DNA of 64,000 bases. Origin: Propionibacteriaceae bacterium (GTDB taxonomy: Bacteria > Actinomycetota > Actinomycetes > Propionibacteriales > Propionibacteriaceae). A program made the position numbers and the translations under genes. The stretch's first letter is position 1. Each line of letters begins with the position of its first letter. This document shows, in pieces, positions 53,706 through 61,755 of the stretch. Below the pieces are notes generated by a model. That model searched no databases. It was given only the letters and a program-made list of their open reading frames with translations, and was not told the DNA's origin. The stretch is taken from contig WQZD01000006.1 of NCBI GenBank assembly GCA_009780915.1, positions 45,943-109,942 on the forward strand. The letters run 5' to 3'.

Positions 53706-55430
53706 TCAGGGGATCACCACGGGCTGGACCGCGCTGATGGGACCCACCCGATCGGCGTCGGAGTACCGCACCTGGATGAAATGTGTGCCGGAGGGCAGGG
53801 TCATCGGGGTCGACGAGGCGCCAGTGGGGTCGAGGGTGGAGGTGGCAGTGGCCGCCCCATCCACCAGGATGTCCACGTGGGCGTCTGGTATGCCGGTCGT
53901 GACGACGGTCACATGGGTGGGGTCGAGGGTGACGGTGGTGGTGGGCGGCTCCGCGATCTCGTACACCACCACGGCGGGCTCGGAGCCGGCCCCGATGCTG
54001 GCGGTCACCGCCCCGCGGATCTGGGAGATGTCCATGGCCAGGCCCTGGGTCGTCCAGACGCCCTCGTCGGAGGAGACGGTGACGACCTCGGTGTCGCCGA
54101 TCTGCACGGTCACCCCGGCATGAGGGGGAGCGATGCCGGTCACCACGGGGAAGAGGTTGTTGAGGGGGCCTGTGTCGACCGACGTGATCTGGGTGACGGA
54201 GTCAGGGGACGTGGAGGGGGCCGCCGTCCCGGTGACCTGGTGGGTCGGGGTCGTCGGCGACGAGGTCGGGTGCGCGGGCAGGTGCGTGAGGACGAGGGCG
54301 GCCACGCCCATGACCACGATGGCGGCGAGCCCAATGGTCACGGACGCTGCCAGGCGGCGATGGGGGTTCGGGCCGAGGTCGAACGCCTCGGCGGGGTCCA
54401 AGTAGGCGTCCGGGGTCGTGGGGGTGTCATAGGCGCGAGCCGGTTCCGCCATGCGGGGGACCCGCGAGGGCTCCTCGTGCGCGGACCGCCGATAGGGGGC
54501 GGGCGGCACAGGGGTGACATCGTACGAGCGAGGGGCGATGCCCGCCATGGTGTCGGATAGTGCTCCGGGCACCGTGACGACCTCCAGACGCGGCTGGGGG
54601 GCGGGGAGGGGCGCCGGCGCGGGGGGAGGAGGCAGCGGGCGGTACAGGCGTGACGAGGCGAACAGGTCGTCCACCGGGGTGGGGAGGTCCGTGGCCGCGC
54701 GCACGCAGCCCCCGTTGGTGTGGACGTACCCGATCAGGTTGGTCGCTCCGGCGCGGCTCGCGAAGCGAGGCAGGACGAAATCGCGCAGGTGGGAGGCGAC
54801 CGTGATCAGGTCGGAGCGGGCCGACTTGCAGGTGCGGCACACACGCAGGTGGTTGTTGACGCGGTCCGTGTCGTCGATCGAGTCCATGTCCGCGCCGTCG
54901 GCGGCGGACGCCAGCCATATCCGGCGGCAGATGGTGCCCGGGTTGGTCGCCTCAGCGTGCAGGAGGGCCCACTGGCTGCGCAGATGCTGACGGGCCTCGT
55001 GCAGCATCCCTGGCACGTCCATCGGGGCCAAGCCGAGCACCGTCGCGATCTGAGGCGGTTTCATCCCCTCGATGTGCGAGTACCACAACACCTCGCGATC
55101 CGCTGTTGACAAGGAGAAATATGCGTCATCCAGGAAGCCGTTGTCCAGTTTCTCCTCGACAGAGGAGATCGCCCGCAGCACGAGGTAGAGGTACGGCCGG
55201 AAGCCGTCGGCGGCGTCCTCGTCGTTGGACGAGTCGAGGATATGGACCCAGGCGCGGGTGTTCATGGCCTGGAAGTCCTCGTCGGGGGCCAGCCCGTCGG
55301 CGACGGTGAGCCCGTAGGAACTGTGCCGACGCCAGAGCTCCACCCCGGCGCTGCGATCCCCCCTGCGTGCCCGGGACAGCAGGGCCTGATCCGATCGAGT
55401 GTCGGGGATGGGGTCGGTGTCCGCGGGCAT
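53706..55430 (-). CDS. Sigma-factor-like protein fused to a zinc motif, membrane helix and extracellular domain
   Basis: 574 residues. Residues 13-155 have the order of an ECF-type sigma-70: a region-2-like helix set (ARRGDRSAGVELWRRHSSYG) and region 4 (LSTADREVLWYSHIEGMKPPQIATVLGLAPMDV). A zinc-type HxxxCxxC site follows (His194, Cys198, Cys201), as in ZAS anti-sigma domains. Then come a Pro-rich linker (265-345), one membrane helix (361-383) and ~190 external residues rich in Thr/Val, perhaps Ig-like. The sigma-2 part is weak, so DNA binding is uncertain. It may be a membrane-tethered regulator. It lies 25 bp after a DsbA-like gene on the same strand. Confidence 0.75.
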   Translation of the reverse strand: MPADTDPIPDTRSDQALLSRARRGDRSAGVELWRRHSSYGLTVADGLAPDEDFQAMNTRAWVHILDSSNDEDAADGFRPYLYLVLRAISSVEEKLDNGFLDDAYFSLSTADREVLWYSHIEGMKPPQIATVLGLAPMDVPGMLHEARQHLRSQWALLHAEATNPGTICRRIWLASAADGADMDSIDDTDRVNNHLRVCRTCKSARSDLITVASHLRDFVLPRFASRAGATNLIGYVHTNGGCVRAATDLPTPVDDLFASSRLYRPLPPPPAPAPLPAPQPRLEVVTVPGALSDTMAGIAPRSYDVTPVPPAPYRRSAHEEPSRVPRMAEPARAYDTPTTPDAYLDPAEAFDLGPNPHRRLAASVTIGLAAIVVMGVAALVLTHLPAHPTSSPTTPTHQVTGTAAPSTSPDSVTQITSVDTGPLNNLFPVVTGIAPPHAGVTVQIGDTEVVTVSSDEGVWTTQGLAMDISQIRGAVTASIGAGSEPAVVVYEIAEPPTTTVTLDPTHVTVVTTGIPDAHVDILVDGAATATSTLDPTGASSTPMTLPSGTHFIQVRYSDADRVGPISAVQPVVIP

Positions 55431-55455
55431 GGGTGTGGGTCTCAGATGTGGTGCC

Positions 55456-56205
55456 TCACATGTTCAACAGTGCACGCAGCAGGTCGGGATCGAAGGTGTT
55501 CGTGCTGGTGTTGAAAAGCTTGGAGTTGTCGATCTTCTGCCCGTCGAGGAAGAAGGTCGGCGTCGCCGTGACCTTCTGCTTGACCGCGTACGCCTTCTCG
55601 GCGTCGACGAACTTGCCTGTCGCCTCCGTCTGCACGCAGGTCTGGAAGGAGGTCAAGGCGTCGCCGGTCAGACCGATGGCGGCGGGGATGGTGGTCTGCA
55701 GCATGGTCGAGTCGAAGCCTGACGAGGACTGGTTGATGTACAACTGGTTGTGGTAGTCGACGAACTTGCCCTGGAAGTCCGCGCAACTGGCGGCGATGGC
55801 CGCGGGACGGGACGAAGCGGCCTCGAAGCTCATCGAGTGGACGATGACATTAGCCTTGCCTGTCGAGGCGGCCTGGTCGATCACGGCGGACAGGGTCAAG
55901 TTGGCGGCCTTGCACACCGAGCAGTTGTAATCGGAGAAGATCTCCAGAGTGGGAATCCCGGACTGCATGGGCGCCAGCATGATGCCGTTCTGCGCCGCGT
56001 TGGCGTTGGGCGGCGTGTCCGTGCCACCCTTGCTGGATGTGGAGGTCGAGATGCCCCACACGGCCAGTCCGACGACGAGGCCGAACACCACGACGCCGGC
56101 GATCGCCATGAGGATGCGGTTGCGGCGTTCCTTCTGAGCTGTCGCCACTCGCTGCGCCTGAAGCTGCTCGCGACGAGACCTACGTACCTGGGAACTGCTA
56201 GCCAT
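55456..56205 (-). CDS. Membrane-anchored DsbA-like thiol-disulfide oxidoreductase
   Basis: 249 residues. Basic cytosolic N-terminus, membrane helix (about 31-51), then a thioredoxin fold with CSVC at 95-98 (FSDYNCSVCKAANL) and the cis-Pro loop ATPTFFLDG. It should form or shuffle disulfides in exported proteins. ATG 56205 is preceded by GAAAGG; an upstream ATG (56235) lacks a site. It is a paralogue of the truncated gene at 1-685, here without a MauE-type partner. Confidence 0.9.
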   Translation of the reverse strand: MASSSQVRRSRREQLQAQRVATAQKERRNRILMAIAGVVVFGLVVGLAVWGISTSTSSKGGTDTPPNANAAQNGIMLAPMQSGIPTLEIFSDYNCSVCKAANLTLSAVIDQAASTGKANVIVHSMSFEAASSRPAAIAASCADFQGKFVDYHNQLYINQSSSGFDSTMLQTTIPAAIGLTGDALTSFQTCVQTEATGKFVDAEKAYAVKQKVTATPTFFLDGQKIDNSKLFNTSTNTFDPDLLRALLNM

Positions 56206-56272
56206 GGTCGATACCTTTCGATGCGTACTGCACAATTACTCTAGGGGTTGGCTTCCAGGAGCCAAAATCGCA

Positions 56273-57373
56273 TCACCCGAAGGTGATGGCGATCTGATCG
56301 GGGTTGGTGAAGTCTGCTCTCACCGCCGAGATGGCGGAGGTGGAGTTGTAGAGGTGCCGCTGGTCGGTGGACACGCCGTGGAATTTCACCGTGATGGAGA
56401 TCTCCGCCACGGCCTGAGTCAGGCTGGGGCCGTCCAACTGGGGTGCGATGGTGGTGATCGCGGGGGCGTCGGCCGCCAGGGTCCAGGTGAGGGTGGCCGG
56501 GTCGATGGTGGCGCCGTCGGATGTGCCCGCGAATCCGAATCCGCACCCGGCCGGGGCGAGTTCCTTCTGCGCCAGGCAGGTGGTCAGGTGGTCCTGCGCG
56601 GCGGACTGGATCCGCGACACCGCCTCGTCGCTCAGCGTGAACCCCTCGGAGAACGTGGGGTTGCTCTCGGGATAGTCGATGGTCAACGTCGGCGCGGTCA
56701 GAGCCAGCATGATGTCGCCGGTCCCCAGGGTGTAGACCCCGGGGAGCAGGGACAACGAGGTGATGGCGCCCAAGTCGGCGCCGTCGAGGGTCAGGGGGAC
56801 GCCCTTGGCGACCAGGGCGGACAGGTCCACCGGCAGGAATCCGGAGTCCAGGCGCCAGTTGCGTCCATACTTCTGGACGGTGAAGTGGGCTTCGACGGGT
56901 TGCCCGCCCAGGGTGTACGTCGCCTGGATCACGGCCGGAGACGAGGTGGTCTGGCCGCCGGGGACCTGGATGTCCGTCAGTGGATTGGCCGCCATGGCGG
57001 CGGACAGGAAGTCGTTGGAGGCGAAGGTGGTGTCCATGGGCTGCGAGGTGCTGAACAGCAGAGCCGTGGCGGCGTCTCCACTCGCGAGGGCGTCCAGGTA
57101 TTTCTGCACGGCCGACGTCGGGCTGGACGCCGTGCCCGGCTGCTCGTGGGCGCCGAGGAAGGTGGGGGCCAAGTACCAGCCCAGGGCACCCAGGATCAGC
57201 AGCACGACGACGGCGACGACGACCACGACGCCGTGGTGTCTCTTGGGCCGCTGTGCGCTCGCGACGGGCCGAGTGGTGTCGGGCGCGGTGCTCTCGGGCG
57301 CGGCGGCGTCGGGATCGAGGGGCATGATCACCGGGGTGGGCGTGCCGGGCATGTCGTCCGGATATGGGGCCAT
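56273..57373 (-). CDS. Single-pass membrane protein of unknown function
   Basis: 366 residues: a Pro/Thr/Asp-rich cytosolic head (1-45), one helix (about 48-68), and a ~295-residue external part with no Cys pair except CLAQKELAPAGCGFGF. The external part starts PTSAVQKYLDALASGDAATALLF, reminiscent of NTF2-like or lipoprotein-type folds seen in actinobacterial envelope proteins. No catalytic motif is seen. AAAGGAG precedes ATG 57373. The frame is open much further upstream, but that part overlaps the promoter region of dppB. Function not assigned. Confidence 0.75.
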   Translation of the reverse strand: MAPYPDDMPGTPTPVIMPLDPDAAAPESTAPDTTRPVASAQRPKRHHGVVVVVAVVVLLILGALGWYLAPTFLGAHEQPGTASSPTSAVQKYLDALASGDAATALLFSTSQPMDTTFASNDFLSAAMAANPLTDIQVPGGQTTSSPAVIQATYTLGGQPVEAHFTVQKYGRNWRLDSGFLPVDLSALVAKGVPLTLDGADLGAITSLSLLPGVYTLGTGDIMLALTAPTLTIDYPESNPTFSEGFTLSDEAVSRIQSAAQDHLTTCLAQKELAPAGCGFGFAGTSDGATIDPATLTWTLAADAPAITTIAPQLDGPSLTQAVAEISITVKFHGVSTDQRHLYNSTSAISAVRADFTNPDQIAITFG

Positions 57374-57573
57374 GTCCTGCTCCTTTCGGGTGTCGAGAGA
57401 GACTGGACGAAAACCCGTACGGAACCGCGTGACAGTGGAGGGTCTTCGCTTGACACAGCATACTTCACATGGAGCGGATCGACCCGCGACGTCCCACGTG
57501 TGAACCGCGTGCGAACCGCGTGGCACGGCTGTGCGCCGATCACGGCCGAAACGCTGAGCATAGGCGGTTTTCT

Positions 57574-57602
57574 TTGCTCGATGGTGGAAAGCCCGGTAAA
57601 CT
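57574..57602 (+). promoter_or_regulatory. Promoter of the oligopeptide importer operon
   Basis: TTGCTC (57574-57579), a 17-bp spacer, TAAACT (57597-57602). The sequence TAAACTGAT also occurs upstream of guaB. The leader to ATG 57673 is about 63 nt and ends in AAAGGAGA. Confidence 0.65.
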
Positions 57603-57672
57603 GATTCGCCGCGAGTTTTGAGCTGCCCGAACGAGGACTTGGGGCGGCCCCACGCAAAGGAGAATCCCACAT

Positions 57673-58656
57673 ATGGCGAGATATATCGCGAAACGTCTGG
57701 CGAACTATGTCGTCCTGCTGTTTCTCGCGGTTTCCGCTGTGTATTTCCTCGCCGCGTCCACGTTGAACGCGCGAGCAGTCTACGCAGTCAGAAACCCACC
57801 CGTCGACCCTGGGGTGCTCGACGCCATGCTCTATCGCTGGAACCTCAACGACAAGACCCCCATCCTTGAGCGGTACCTGGTGTGGCTCAAGGGAGTCTTC
57901 ACGCACTGGGACTGGGGATTCACCGCCACCGGCGCCTGGGTGAACGACGACGTGTCGATCAAGATGTGGGTCTCGCTGCGGCTGATGCTGATCGGCACCC
58001 TGGCCGGCATCATCGTCGGCATCCTGGTCGGCGCCTGGACGGCGACCCGCCAGTACAAGCCCTCCGACCGCGCCTTCACCGGTTTCGCGCTGCTCATCGT
58101 GTGCACGCCCTCCTTCGTGATCGGCATCGCCTCCCAGATCCTCGCCATCAACGTGAACAGGTGGACGGGGGTGACCATCTTCGAGTTCGTTGGCGAAGCC
58201 GGACGCCACGGAAGCTACTTCGGCGCGGTCTTCTTCGACCGGCTGCAGCACCTGCTCTTACCGACGCTGGCGCTGCTGCTGATCCAGGCGGCGTTCCTCT
58301 CCCGTATCCAGCGCAACCTGATGCTCGACTCCCTCGGCGAGGACTATGTGCGGACGGCCCGTGCCAAGGGCCTGCCCAAGTCCAAGGCCGTCATGAAGCA
58401 CGCGCTGCGCACCGCGCTGATCCCCACAGGAACCTACGTGGCGTTCTCCTTGGCCACCATGTTCACCGGCGCTTTCTACACCGAGAAGGTCTTCTCCTTC
58501 CCGGGGTTGGGCGCCTATTTCGTGGATAGCCTCATGAACCCGAACCCCCACGGAGTGGTGGCCGTCACGGCCTTCTCCGGGGTGTGCGTGGTGTGTGGGG
58601 CGATCCTGTCGGACATCGCTGTGGCGATCCTGGACCCGAGGGTGAGGTTGGGCTGA
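57673..58656 (+). CDS. Oligopeptide/dipeptide ABC importer permease (DppB/OppB type)
   Basis: 327 residues, six helices. The N-terminal MARYIAKRLANYVVLLFLAVSAVYFL helix is typical of DppB, and the EAA loop has ARAKGLPKSKAVMKHALRTALIPTGTYV. It pairs with the DppC-type permease 1 bp downstream. The operon encodes both permeases, a fused ATPase and a lipoprotein binding protein. Substrate class (peptide or nickel-type) is not certain; Dpp-family importers also include nickel NikABCDE, but no nickel-specific feature is seen. Confidence 0.9.
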   Translation: MARYIAKRLANYVVLLFLAVSAVYFLAASTLNARAVYAVRNPPVDPGVLDAMLYRWNLNDKTPILERYLVWLKGVFTHWDWGFTATGAWVNDDVSIKMWVSLRLMLIGTLAGIIVGILVGAWTATRQYKPSDRAFTGFALLIVCTPSFVIGIASQILAINVNRWTGVTIFEFVGEAGRHGSYFGAVFFDRLQHLLLPTLALLLIQAAFLSRIQRNLMLDSLGEDYVRTARAKGLPKSKAVMKHALRTALIPTGTYVAFSLATMFTGAFYTEKVFSFPGLGAYFVDSLMNPNPHGVVAVTAFSGVCVVCGAILSDIAVAILDPRVRLG

Positions 58657-58657
58657 G

Positions 58658-59566
58658 ATGACGACTGACACTATCGCTGAGTCGACCGCGACTCCACGTC
58701 GGCGCATGAGCCGCTCTAAGCTGACCTTGCGCCGCTTCCTCCGTAACAAGATGGCCGTGGTCGGAGCGTGCGGGATCGTGGCCCTGATCCTGATCGCGAT
58801 CATCACCCCCCACATGCTGCCCTGGACCTACGACCAGATCGACTCGGGCCACTTCCTCAAGGCCCCCGACGGCCGCCACTGGCTCGGCACCACCCAAGCC
58901 GGCCGGGACGTGCTGGCCATGACCGTGCACGGCATGAGCCGCTCGCTCATCATCGGTTTCACCGTGGCCGTGCTGCAGACGACGATCTCCTGCACCCTGG
59001 GCGCCACCGCCGCCTACTTCGGGCGCTGGAGCGAGAAGTCCATCATGTGGGTGATCGACCTCTTCCAGATCATCCCGTCGTTCCTCGTGATCGCCGTCAT
59101 CATGAAGGGGCACTCGACGCCGAAGAACTCCTGGCTCCTGCTCGCCCTTCTGCTGGCGGCCTGGGGCTGGATGATGACCGCCCGCGTGGTGCGCTCCTTG
59201 ACCTTGTCGCTCAAGCACCGCGAGTACGTGCTCGCGGCGAAGTACATGGGCCTGCCGGCGTACAAGATCATCGCCCGGCACATCCTGCCCAACATCTCGT
59301 CGCTGCTGATCGTCGACCTGACCCTCGGCGTCGGGTACGCCATCCTCGCCGAGACCGGCCTCAGCTTCTTCGGGTTCGGCGTCATGGCCCCCGACACCTC
59401 GTTGGGCACCCTGATCTCGGAGGGGGCGCGCCTGGCGACGACGTACCCCTGGATCTTCTCCGCGCCGGCCATCGTGCTGGTCATCCTCGTGATGTGCGTC
59501 AACGCGGTCGGCGACGGCCTGCGCGACGCGCTCGACCCGAACTCTTCGTCAGGAGGGCGTGCATGA
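58658..59566 (+). CDS. Oligopeptide/dipeptide ABC importer permease (DppC/OppC type)
   Basis: 302 residues. The N-terminus RRFLRNKMAVVGACGIVALI and the external motif DGRHWLGTTQAGRDVLAMTVHG (compare HPLGTDxxGRDV) are DppC hallmarks; the EAA loop is AAKYMGLPAYKIIARHILPNI. ATG 58658 follows the dppB-type stop closely, and the 3' end overlaps the ATPase gene. Confidence 0.92.
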   Translation: MTTDTIAESTATPRRRMSRSKLTLRRFLRNKMAVVGACGIVALILIAIITPHMLPWTYDQIDSGHFLKAPDGRHWLGTTQAGRDVLAMTVHGMSRSLIIGFTVAVLQTTISCTLGATAAYFGRWSEKSIMWVIDLFQIIPSFLVIAVIMKGHSTPKNSWLLLALLLAAWGWMMTARVVRSLTLSLKHREYVLAAKYMGLPAYKIIARHILPNISSLLIVDLTLGVGYAILAETGLSFFGFGVMAPDTSLGTLISEGARLATTYPWIFSAPAIVLVILVMCVNAVGDGLRDALDPNSSSGGRA

Positions 59567-61623
59567 GCCCCATCTTGTCCGTGAAGGACCTTCACGTCAC
59601 CTTCGGTTCCGAAGCAGGCCCTGTACGGGCCGTGCGCGGGCTCTCCTTCGACCTCGAACGCGGCCAGACGATGGCCATCGTGGGGGAGTCCGGGTCCGGC
59701 AAGTCGGTGACCTCGCTGGCCGTCATGGGTCTGCACCCTGACTCCGCCCGTATCGAGGGCTCCATCACTCTCGACGGCGAGGAGTTGCTCGGCAAGTCCG
59801 ACGACGCCATGTCCAGCATCCGCGGAAAGCGGATCGCCATGGTCTTCCAGGACCCCCTGTCCGCGCTGACACCGGTGTACACCATCGGCGACCAGATCGT
59901 GGAGACCCTGCTCATCCACTCCCCGATGACCAAGGCCCAGGCATGGGACCGCGCCGTCGAACTGCTCGACGCCGTGGGGATCCCCGACCCGGCCACCAGG
60001 GCCAAGTCATTCCCCTTCGAGTTCTCGGGCGGTATGCGCCAGCGTGTCATGATCGCCATGGCGATGGCGAACGACCCGGACGTGATCATCGCCGACGAGC
60101 CCACCACGGCCCTCGACGTGACCATCCAGGCACAGGTCCTGGAGGTGCTGAAGAAGGCGCAGAAGGAGACCGGCGCGGCCATGATCCTCATCACCCACGA
60201 CCTGGGCGTCGTGGCTGGGGCCGCTGACGACGTGACCGTGATGTACGCCGGCCGCCCTGTGGAGCAGGGGAGCGTCGACGACATCTTCTACCGTCCGCAG
60301 ATGCCGTACACCATCGGTCTTCTCGGCACGGTTCCTCGCCTGGACCATTCCGGCGACACCGCCCTTCCCGTCCTCGAGGGGACGCCCCCCTCCGTGGTCT
60401 CCCTCGCTCCGGGATGTCCGTTCGCGCCGCGATGCCCGCTCGCCGACGACTCCTGCCGGTCGATCGAGCCGGAATTGGAGTCCACCGATTCGCCCTCGCA
60501 TCGGGTGGCCTGCTTCAAGGCACGCGAGATCAGCGAGCAGGGGCACAGCCACCACGACATCTTCCCGACGCCGGCCATCAGGACATCGCAGTACGCCGAC
60601 CTGCCCCGCGACGAGCGTGAGACTGTCCTCGAACTGTCCCAGCTGCGCAAGCATTTCCCCTTGATGAAGGGCGCTCTGTACCGCCGCCAGGTCGGGACGG
60701 TCAAGGCCGTGGACGACATCGACCTCGACATCCGTCGCGGCGAGACCGTGGGTCTCGTGGGCGAGTCGGGATCGGGGAAGTCGACCACGTTGCTGGAGAT
60801 CCTGGAGTTGAGCAAGCCCCAGTCCGGGGCCATCTCCATCCTCGGGAAGGACACCGCGACCCTCACCCGCAGGCAGCGTAGAGAGATGCGCCGCCATATC
60901 CAGGTCGTCTTCCAGGACCCGATGGCGGCCGTAGACCCGCGCATGCCGGTCTTCGACATCATCGCCGAACCGCTCGGTGCCTTCAAGATGGGCAAGGCCG
61001 AGATCGAGGAGCGAGTCTTCGATCTGTTGGACCTCGTCGGGCTGGAGGCCAGCCACGCCGACCGGTACCCCCAGCACTTCTCCGGCGGTCAGCGCCAGCG
61101 CATCGGCATCGCCCGGGCCCTGGCTCTCAACCCTGAGATCCTCGTCCTCGACGAGCCCGTCTCCGCCCTCGACGTGTCGATCCAGGCCGGGGTCATCAAC
61201 TTGTTGGCGGATCTGCAAGGCCGTCTCGGGCTGTCTTACCTCTTCGTGGCCCACGACCTCGCGGTCATCCGCCACGTCGCGGATCGGGTCGCGGTGATGT
61301 ACCTGGGGTCCATCGTGGAGATCGGCCAGGTGGACGAGGTTTACACCCGTCCCACCCATCCGTACACCCAGGCCCTGATGTCGGCGATTCCGATCCCCGA
61401 CCCGGGGGTGGAGAGGTCGCGCCAGCGCATCGTGCTGACGGGGGACCTGCCCTCCCCGGCGAACCCGCCCTCGGGATGCGCCTTCCGCAGCCGTTGCCCC
61501 AAGTACGCCCAGCTGGACTCTGCCCAGCAAGCGGTGTGCGCCGGGTCGGCGCCGGTCCTGTCCTCGTGCGGCGCCGACCATCGTGTCGCCTGCCATTTCG
61601 GCGAGGCTCTCACCGTTTTGTGA
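59563..61623 (+). CDS. Fused DppD-DppF ATPase of the oligopeptide importer
   Basis: 686 residues with two complete ABC domains in one chain. Domain 1: Walker A GESGSGKSVTS, signature FSGGMRQRVMIAMA, Walker B VIIADEPTTALD, and the C-terminal CPFAPRCPLADDSC region that in DppD-type proteins holds an Fe-S cluster or Cys pair. Domain 2: GESGSGKSTT, FSGGQRQRIGIARAL, LVLDEPVSALD, then CAFRSRCPKYAQ. In E. coli the two are separate genes. AGGAGG precedes ATG 59563; the frame is open upstream inside dppC, but the start chosen gives a standard N-terminus. Confidence 0.94.
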   Translation: MSPILSVKDLHVTFGSEAGPVRAVRGLSFDLERGQTMAIVGESGSGKSVTSLAVMGLHPDSARIEGSITLDGEELLGKSDDAMSSIRGKRIAMVFQDPLSALTPVYTIGDQIVETLLIHSPMTKAQAWDRAVELLDAVGIPDPATRAKSFPFEFSGGMRQRVMIAMAMANDPDVIIADEPTTALDVTIQAQVLEVLKKAQKETGAAMILITHDLGVVAGAADDVTVMYAGRPVEQGSVDDIFYRPQMPYTIGLLGTVPRLDHSGDTALPVLEGTPPSVVSLAPGCPFAPRCPLADDSCRSIEPELESTDSPSHRVACFKAREISEQGHSHHDIFPTPAIRTSQYADLPRDERETVLELSQLRKHFPLMKGALYRRQVGTVKAVDDIDLDIRRGETVGLVGESGSGKSTTLLEILELSKPQSGAISILGKDTATLTRRQRREMRRHIQVVFQDPMAAVDPRMPVFDIIAEPLGAFKMGKAEIEERVFDLLDLVGLEASHADRYPQHFSGGQRQRIGIARALALNPEILVLDEPVSALDVSIQAGVINLLADLQGRLGLSYLFVAHDLAVIRHVADRVAVMYLGSIVEIGQVDEVYTRPTHPYTQALMSAIPIPDPGVERSRQRIVLTGDLPSPANPPSGCAFRSRCPKYAQLDSAQQAVCAGSAPVLSSCGADHRVACHFGEALTVL

Positions 61624-61701
61624 CCGAATTGTTACCTAGCTACGCCTGACGCCGACTGTGACTGGTTGGGCCAGCTTGGTAAAGTTGGCGGTTCATGCGG
61701 G

Positions 61702-61725
61702 GATATTCAACGGTTTGTTGATATC
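61702..61725. promoter_or_regulatory. Imperfect palindrome in the leader of the binding-protein gene
   Basis: GATATTCAAC (61702-61711) and GTTGATATC (61717-61725) are inverted with one extra base. It lies 30 bp before the start of the substrate-binding protein gene, in the 132-bp gap after the ATPase gene. It could be an operator or an RNA hairpin controlling the highly expressed binding protein. Confidence 0.35.
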
Positions 61726-61755
61726 TTGCACACACATTAGAAGAATGGAGACAAC

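Noticed and set aside
50926..54123. A 1065-codon open frame on the plus strand across valS
   Set aside because: It is the antisense shadow of valS and the sigma-like gene. In such GC-rich DNA the complementary frame stays open; its translation is low-complexity Gly/Val/Arg/His and has no start signal.
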